Shown one piece after another: positions 57,298 through 64,000 of a stretch of 64,000 bases of DNA; the stretch's first letter is position 1, and the number at the start of each line of letters is the position of its first letter. Source of the DNA: Drosophila miranda. Taxonomy: Eukaryota > Arthropoda > Insecta > Diptera > Drosophilidae. The translations under genes were made by a program, and so were the position numbers. The stretch covers positions 17,068,913 to 17,132,912 of the forward strand of contig NC_046677.1 of NCBI RefSeq assembly GCF_003369915.1, read 5' to 3'. The notes under the pieces were generated by a model. It was not told the origin of the DNA, made no database searches, and saw only the letters and a list, made by a program, of their open reading frames with translations.

Positions 57298-57308
57298 CAG
57301 TGTGACCG
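57298..57308 (-). promoter_or_regulatory. Core promoter Motif 1 (minus) for Rpn11 with Motif 6-like block
   Basis: Minus strand CGGTCACACTG, a perfect Motif 1, 205 bases before the Rpn11 ATG. Behind it, 57325-57385 has ATATACC words and AAAATATACTGAC (reverse of Motif 6). The whole block is similar to the one at 40464-40556. Confidence 0.65.
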
Positions 57309-57399
57309 CGGATTTATCGTTAAAATATACCGTCCGACACTCAGAATATACCGTCTCATTTCAAAAATATACTGACGAATTCAAAGAGGCTCACCCTGA

Positions 57400-60300
57400 A
57401 TGGTATACCATCGAAGCTCCAATTTTGCCGAATAACTGAACAGAACATCACGTACATTTCTCGTTGGGTCATATGTTGATCCAAGTACAGTAATTTAAGT
57501 ACATGGAATGGCACTCATTGTTGCCTACCGGTTCAAAGAGAGCCTTACCCGATTCAAGTTCGGTTATCGATACCATCGACTGGAAACGGGTGGTGCACGC
57601 CAAATATAAATTTTTTGAAAGTGATTAGGTTTACACTAGAAGCATCTCATAGGATATTACTGTCCTCCTCCATCGCCAGCCGGCCTCCACTGGTAACTTT
57701 CATTCTTGCCTTTCATACAAATTTTAGGTTTTAACTGACATTATTTGTATATGAACACTAAACAGTGTACCCGTAGTGCATGTACATACATCTGGTCTTT
57801 CTCTGCCGCTAGAAAACTTGTGACATTTTAGACGGTGCTAAATTTATTTTTTCTAAGTACTAGGCTGTTATTAAAAAGAATAACGTTAAATTATTGCAAT
57901 ACGACCATTGAGTGCATGCAGGCGTTGCCACTTGAGTGATTCGTTGCGAGCAAACTTTCCTCAACGCAAGACCAAACACATCAAAATTTATGCACCATCG
58001 TGGCTGCCCGTCAAATGCCATGAGAAATACCCGGGTAATGAGGTCGCCGGCAAGACAACGATTTAAAGTTAGTACAATGCATTTTGCCGTCTTTATTGTG
58101 CCAATTAATTGCACAAAACATTTTGATTTTCCGTTGCCTTTCACCCAGGGCCGAGCCCCATTCATAGAGCTCGACTGGAGATTCCCAGACGCCCGAAAAA
58201 TCATTTAAAATGCCATCACGGGGCGGCAAAGTCAAAGGTGGCCGCAGATCAGGCACTGGCCCAGGCACAGCCTCATACCGCTCTAGGTTTGCTTTATAAT
58301 TGCAACATTTGCTACTCCATTTTCCGTCTCGCTTTGGTAACAATAGCTTTTCCATCTGCCGACAGCATTTTCCATTTGCCTCTGAGCTGATCTGCTCCGT
58401 GGCGGCTTTTCAGTTGCATTTTGTCGCTCACCGTCAGCACGCGGATGGCTTTACATTTAACTATTTCGATTTGGGTTTACTTAGCCAACAGTTCTGTGTT
58501 GTATTTGAAAAGTTGTTAAGAGTTTATGTAACTATTTGTATGTAAATTGCGTGTAAATATTTAAGTTTCAAGCGAATCGAAATAAGGTATATTAACGTAC
58601 AAGTTCTGCCCTTTGAAAGGTGGCAAATTTCAGCTGGGTTTTTATTTCGTATTCGTGTTGATTTCGTTGGTGGCTCCTTATCAGAATCGAAACACGGCCG
58701 CAAATTGTTTTTGTTGATAAGTGAGCGGCAGAAAACTACGGGTAGTCGGGAGCTTTTTAGGGGGAGTATTTCGGGTGTGAAACGTGACATATGATTACAG
58801 TCGAGCTTCCCTAGAACAAACTATGTATCTATGTATATGCTCGGGACAATACATGAACAATGCAAAGCTACTCAGAAAATACCCGCTTTAAATATTAAGT
58901 TTTACGTTTAAGATATGTCTAAATGATACAGATGCAGATCAGGTACAGATATATTAATCAGTTTAGATTAACTCGAGCTATACAAATTTGAATTGGTAGA
59001 ATTAACGAATTTCGACAGTTTTTCGAGTGAAAACTTGACATTTGCTGACTTGAGGGTATTGCCAATCACAGTGATAAAAAGAAATAAACTCGCACCGTTT
59101 ATCATTCAATAAATAAGTTCACATCTCACAACTGAAACGCTATCATTGACCTTGTCATCATAAAAATTAATCCAGTTGAAAGAAATGCTGTTAAATGCAT
59201 TCAATCTCATTAATGGCATGCCACTACAAAAAACTTACAAAAAAACTGAAACAAATTGAAGCTGAAAAAGAGAAAAAAACATGTTTGTTCAGCTGTGAAA
59301 TTGACCTTTTATGGCCCCAGACAACCAAAGCCTCCAAAACAGAAAAGTTTGCTTTGGGCTGCCTCCACACTTGTCTTGTTGCCGCTGAAGCTATTTTTAA
59401 AAGAAATGAGCGGAAATACTTTACAATGATAGTGGCTCTAATTGCCAGAGAAAGAGAAAGACAGGGACAGAGAAGTGGCAATAATAAGGGTCAGCTGGGA
59501 AAAACATTTGATTGGTGTTTTTTAACTGATATTTTGTACGAGTGATAAGTTGTGGTGGTTTTGTGGAACGCTTTAATGTGACTTACATCTTTGATCTTTT
59601 GGGATCATTGTAAAGATCTCATATGAAAGTCACACGTAAATTTGGGAATAAGGGGACATTAATTAAATTTATTTTTTTATTTTTATTACCGAACTGGAAA
59701 GATAAAAGCTTGGAGTATTCTCAGAGTAGAGTATTCTCTACCGGTCCGGCAAGGCATTTTGTAGTCCTAAAATTACTATATTTAAGGATGAACTGGCGGT
59801 CCTATAGTTAGATCATCATCGGGAGCTATAAGTTTTACGAGCAGTAAATATGTGGTCGCTCTGTTTCAGTTCTCGGCTAACTCGAAAGCTCTGGTTGCAT
59901 GGTGTAACTAGAACCGGGGCAAGCCAGACCCAACCAGGTGCACAACCACAACCACAAATGTGAAAAAGATCTTCAAAACGAATTTCGTAATTATTTCCAG
60001 AAAAATAATGAATTAATGCTTAGATGGGAACGCCGAACTTCTTATACCTTGAAATAAAAGCCGATATAGCTATTTTATAAAGATATCGGTTCAAAGTATC
60101 AAACATGACAAAATTATTGAAATTTTTAAATTGGGTTTTTTAATATCCCCGTTTGGGGATGCCTGTTGATAAAGGAACATGGATGATGGATGGAACAGAA
60201 GTGTTTGGTACGATACGAGTACATACATATGTATATAGTACACAAATCGTATCGGAAAAATGCCTTATGTGCATTACAAACATCAAAGCTAAACTTGAAT

Positions 60301-60627
60301 ACCCCCTGAAAGGGAACAGAAACCGAAACAAAAACTGAGAGTTGCATGTCTGGGAAACTGCATTAATTTCACTTTTCATTTTAGATCTGCCCAGCAAATC
60401 AGTGCAATTGCTGGATGGATAGGTACGAAAGGTGCACAGAAAGAGCAAATAATAGTTATTTGTTGGCTAAAGAAAGTTTTAATTAGCGGACGAGCATTTA
60501 AGATAATGAAGTCGTTTATTTGAAGCATTCAATTATAAAATTGCTCAATTTTCGAAAGTGCAACAAATCAGGGGGAATTAACTCAAGCTCTATTTGCATT
60601 CGGTTAATTTTTGCATTTCACTTTCAG
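57400..60627. other. Non-coding region, intergenic or intron of the right-edge gene
   Basis: No convincing exon. Short ORFs at 57936-58208 and 59195-59545 lack family resemblance and flanking splice pairs. The DNA is AT-rich with scattered GC islands near 58200-58270. Confidence 0.5.
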
Positions 60628-61088
60628 ATTATGACGTCACTACTGTCCATGGAGACGTCATCGCCAGCATCCGAGCAGCGGAGCCGGAGGAGGAAGACTC
60701 CCACTCGACATCTACAACCCCCACACGAATCCCCCATCCTGCGGTTTCATTCCATCGTTCCGCCTCACTGCGCCTGCGCGGAACCAAAGAGCAGCTTGGC
60801 ATGGATGCCATGCGGCCTGCCGGCGGAGGTGGATTCAGTACGCGCGCCAAGCTCGGAGCCAGTCCATCAACCACGTTCGGCTCGCGCACCGGTCCTATCC
60901 ACTTGAGGCGTAATCGCAGCTGGAGCAATTTAGGCCACAAAACGTCGTCCAAGCAGGAAGCGGATGCAGTCCATGCATTATGCAGCGCAACCCAGTGTAT
61001 GTCCCTAGCCCAGGAGGCGTCCACTGACGTCCCGGACGGCTTGGAAATGGCCAACAACATGACCAGCAGCAGCAGGTCGCGTAATATG
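60628..61088 (+). CDS. Internal exon of an unrecognised gene
   Basis: A good acceptor (CACTTTCAG) at 60627 and a good donor (ATG|GTAAGT) after 61088 enclose a 461-base open frame that needs one base from an earlier exon. The encoded stretch reads (x)YDVTTVHGDVIASIRAAEPEEED..., then a Ser/Thr/Pro-rich part, FHRSASLRLRGTKEQLG, and HLRRNRSWSNLGH, which looks like a basophilic-kinase/14-3-3 site (R-x-R-S-x-S). It ends in ...MTSSSRSRNM. The base composition changes sharply at the splice sites, which supports coding. I do not recognise the family; neighbouring exons are not seen in the window, and the gene continues to the right or starts to the left. Confidence 0.6.
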
Positions 61089-64000
61089 GTAAGTTGTGGG
61101 TGGTTCGGTTTTATATTGATTTTCGCTTTCCGCTGCTGACCTATGTACCGCACAGAGAACCTCCCTGGGGAGGACGGTGTATCACGCACTCGTAGTTGAA
61201 AGTACAATAGATATTGCGAAGCTAATTTGGGGAAGAGCCTTTGTGGTAATTGAAGTAAGACGCAATAGGCTTACGTATGCATTCAACCGTTTACAAGTTT
61301 ATGATTAGTTTACCTTTCGGCTGAGGGATCGTCCTGTGCTCCGGGCACTTCTGGGTTTGACATACAGTTTTATGAGCACTGCGTGAGCAATGCGGGCTGA
61401 GCATTTACACAGAGCGATAGAAAGGTCATTCGCATAGATGTCAAAGAAGAAGCACATTTCATGCAAGGTAGCTGTTCTGATTATTCAAGGATGTTTGACT
61501 TCTACTAGTCCTACTATTCAAGGATATTGGACTTCTAGTGGTCGAAGTACTGCTTACAGTTATTTTAATGGCTTTCAGGGTAATGAGAATTGATTTCCGA
61601 GTAAGACTTTGCATAGCCTTTTTTTTTAAATTGTGTATTTTCAAACTCTTGAATCTTCTCAGACTAAAGCAGCGACCAATGGCATTCCGGTGACAAGCTG
61701 CACTTTGGCAATGACGTGCAGCTTACAGTTGGCGAACCAGTGCTTGGCCAACACTTCCTCCCTTCTTCCTTCTCCGGTAATCCGTAGCGCAAGCGAACGA
61801 ACGAACCAAACGCAGACCCCCCTCAAGCTGACTTTGCATAATGCTTGGGGAAGAACAAAAAGCAAACAAACAGTGGACTCATCTCACCACACCACCACTC
61901 ACCTATTGGGTGGAGGCGGGCATATGTTTCGTTTCCACTTCCGCCTGTTCCGTTGCCAAAGTGTACCGAGGAAACAGCTGATTCCCTGGGGTTTGTTTGT
62001 GCTTGTGCTGCTTATGCGGCGGGGGTTGAGCCAGGGAAATGCAAGTGCGCAGCCCCACTCTCTCTCTCCCTCTTGCACTCTTAAGCGGCTGGTACTGCTG
62101 CTCCCAGGGTTGTTGTTGCTGCTGTTTGCTTTTCTGCCTCTTTTTGGTGTCTTCTTCGTCTGCGTTTTTTGTTGCTTTTCGTGTTTCGTTCCCCTTTTGC
62201 CATGTGCCCAAGTGATTTGCGTTTCAGTTGATTTTTTCGACCAGACGCGTGCACAAGATTCGCGGTCGGCAGAGCTCTTTCTCTCTCCCCCTCTGCCCCT
62301 CGGCCCCTCAGCCCTGTTACTGTATAAAGTTTAAACATTTACAACGCGTGCAAGTGAGGCCTTCAGGTTATTGCTTCTCTGCTCAAAATCGAAGAACCCC
62401 AAAGTACAGTGGAAACCCCTTTAATTGAAGACATCAGCAATAATTAAGCGTCGCGGCCATGGTTTATAAATGGTAATTACCTGCATGAAGGCTCTCTGTG
62501 TAGTTTTAGCTACAATTAGAGTGGCAGTTCGTTGGCCCTTTGGCGTTTTGCATTAATAATTTCTATTGATTTGACCTCTAATTATGTCTGTGAACCAGAA
62601 CTTTTCTGGTGTAATGTGTGTTATTAAAGGAAAGGACGGAAATATGTGAAAACGGGTGGAAAACCAATTAACTATCCATAGAGATAGAATGGTACAATGT
62701 GGACAATTAATTTAAATGTCTACCTGAAGAGAATACTGGTGCTCTTCCTGTATTTTCACTTCTCAAAATACACAACTTCAACACGTCATGTACATATTTT
62801 TGTACATATTTTTCCGCCACAGCAATCAGGGACGATTTACGGGGAAGGTATGTGTGGGAGGTATACATTTTTCAGAAGGGAGCGCAAAAGAAAATAGAAC
62901 ATTTCATAACGTTCCTCCCTCCTTGCTGACCCTGAAAAGTATGCCAATCTTTTGGATCCTTTTGTATTGCACCAAAAACATTGCCAAAAAAGTATCAGAT
63001 TCTTGTATACACAGAAAAGAATTTATTTAAAAGTTGATACAAAATTTAAAAAATAAACTTGTAAACAATACTGAATACTGAACTGAATAGTGATCGAATC
63101 GAAGCGGGTTGTGGAGGACCTAGCTCCCAAAAAATCTATAAAAACTGGATTGTTGGTTTAGTTTTTTCTCTCAGTGTAACCGAAAAGTGATTGTCAGCAC
63201 GTGACCAGTACAAAGCGACTTGGCTGACAGCCAAGTGGGCTAGAATGGCCATTACATGGCACAGGCCTGGCACTCACCTGCATTGTCAAATCTCTCCATT
63301 CCCAACACCCTCTTAGTTTCAATCAAAGTCATTGATTTTTCATAGTCAGCAGCTTAATTGATGGCACCTGTGTACCATATAAGCCAAGCTAGATGCTTGG
63401 ACGTGACTGTGCAAGATTCTTAAATTTATATTAGGTAGAAAGACGTCCAGAGCCGGCTCGAGTGCGTAATGTACCCGCTTCTGGCTGGAAGACTTGTTAT
63501 GACATGGCCACAAACAACATTGTTAGCCCATTGCACAGACAGCCCTCTCTTTCTTTCCCTTTTAGTCTTGCTTAAACTATTGTGTAGCCGTGCGTAAAAA
63601 GTTTCTTTGCTTAAAGTTTCAGAAATGTTTCCCAGAACTAGAGCCACTAAATGGAGCAAAAAACTCATTAATGGTTAGGTAATATATGCTGTACGAGCAT
63701 TGTATATATGTACCTAAGTATGCTTATGTGTTTAGCCCCCCTTCCAATCTGCAACTAGAAACAGAAGAGGAAAGTTAAACTGATTTGTCAGATTCTTTTC
63801 CTCATTTCGTTTTGCATTCAAAATCGCTGTCACCGGCTCGATTTCAGTCAACCAATTGATGAGTTGGTTTGGCCATTGCAAATGGGTCAGTGGTTCTTGA
63901 ATCACTTTACATCGGGGACAACCGAAGAAACAATGCAATGAAGGGTCAATGAACTGCAGGCTCTAATCGCAGGTAGATTGATGTTGGTTTAAACTGTTTA
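61089..64000. other. Non-coding DNA to the right edge, probably intron of the same gene
   Basis: Frames at 61633-62334 and 62788-63030 have repetitive or Phe/Cys-rich content and look random. A CT-rich tract at 62275-62310 and a poly-T at 61620 are present. No gene is seen up to the edge. Confidence 0.5.

Noticed and set aside
57233..57439. 68-codon ORF across the Rpn11 promoter
   Set aside because: Coincides with the Motif 1/Motif 6 block; low complexity (TYTVS-type) translation of TATACC repeats.
61633..62334. 233-codon ORF at the right end, Leu/Phe/Cys-rich
   Set aside because: It has no domain, a composition typical of pyrimidine-rich intron DNA, and competing frames on both strands.

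Overview
The window is a stretch of a Drosophila genome. The evidence is short GT-AG introns, DRE, Motif 1 and Motif 6 type core promoters, and a gene set I recognise from the melanogaster 25B-25D interval (Muller element B). The proteins differ clearly from my recollection of D. melanogaster. A 1.05-kb repeat at 52.95-54.0 kb reminds me of an abundant obscura-group element, so an obscura-group species is my best guess; I cannot prove it.

Left part, 1-6 kb: the long-isoform N-terminal exon of the reticulon Rtnl1 (-), then a tightly packed Tfb5-Znhit1 pair (-, probably one bicistronic mRNA), then SelT (+). Centre, 6.9-32.7 kb: the two basement-membrane collagen IV chains. viking (vkg, alpha-2 type, -) and Col4a1/Cg25C (alpha-1 type, +) are divergent from a 3.2-kb shared upstream region. 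vkg has a ~10-kb first intron and a Gly/Ser-rich tail beyond its NC1 domain. The two products would assemble into one heterotrimeric collagen.

Right-centre, 34.7-50.5 kb: an unrecognised 198-codon ORF and an SPSB3-like SPRY/SOCS-box gene (+); a calumenin-type EF-hand gene (-) whose first intron holds an intronless Mdh2 copy with a one-base frameshift; a decayed histone H1 copy that keeps its histone 3' stem-loop; two neighbouring GFRP-like genes and an ANKRD39-like gene (+, closely packed); an ankyrin/SOCS-box gene (-); and eIF3h (-).

Right part, 51-64 kb: senju (Golgi nucleotide-sugar transporter, +), the interspersed repeat, a GTSF1-type CHHC zinc-finger gene (-), His3.3A (+) converging on Rpn11 (-), then about 6.5 kb that is mostly non-coding with one convincing internal exon of an unrecognised gene that runs off the right edge.

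Most of the window is ordinary conserved housekeeping and matrix DNA. The items most worth a second look are the nested, frameshifted Mdh2 copy, the solitary H1 pseudogene with intact 3' processing signals, the tandem GFRP-like pair, the dispersed promoter-like modules, and the vkg tail. I saw no exotic defence or mobile system.
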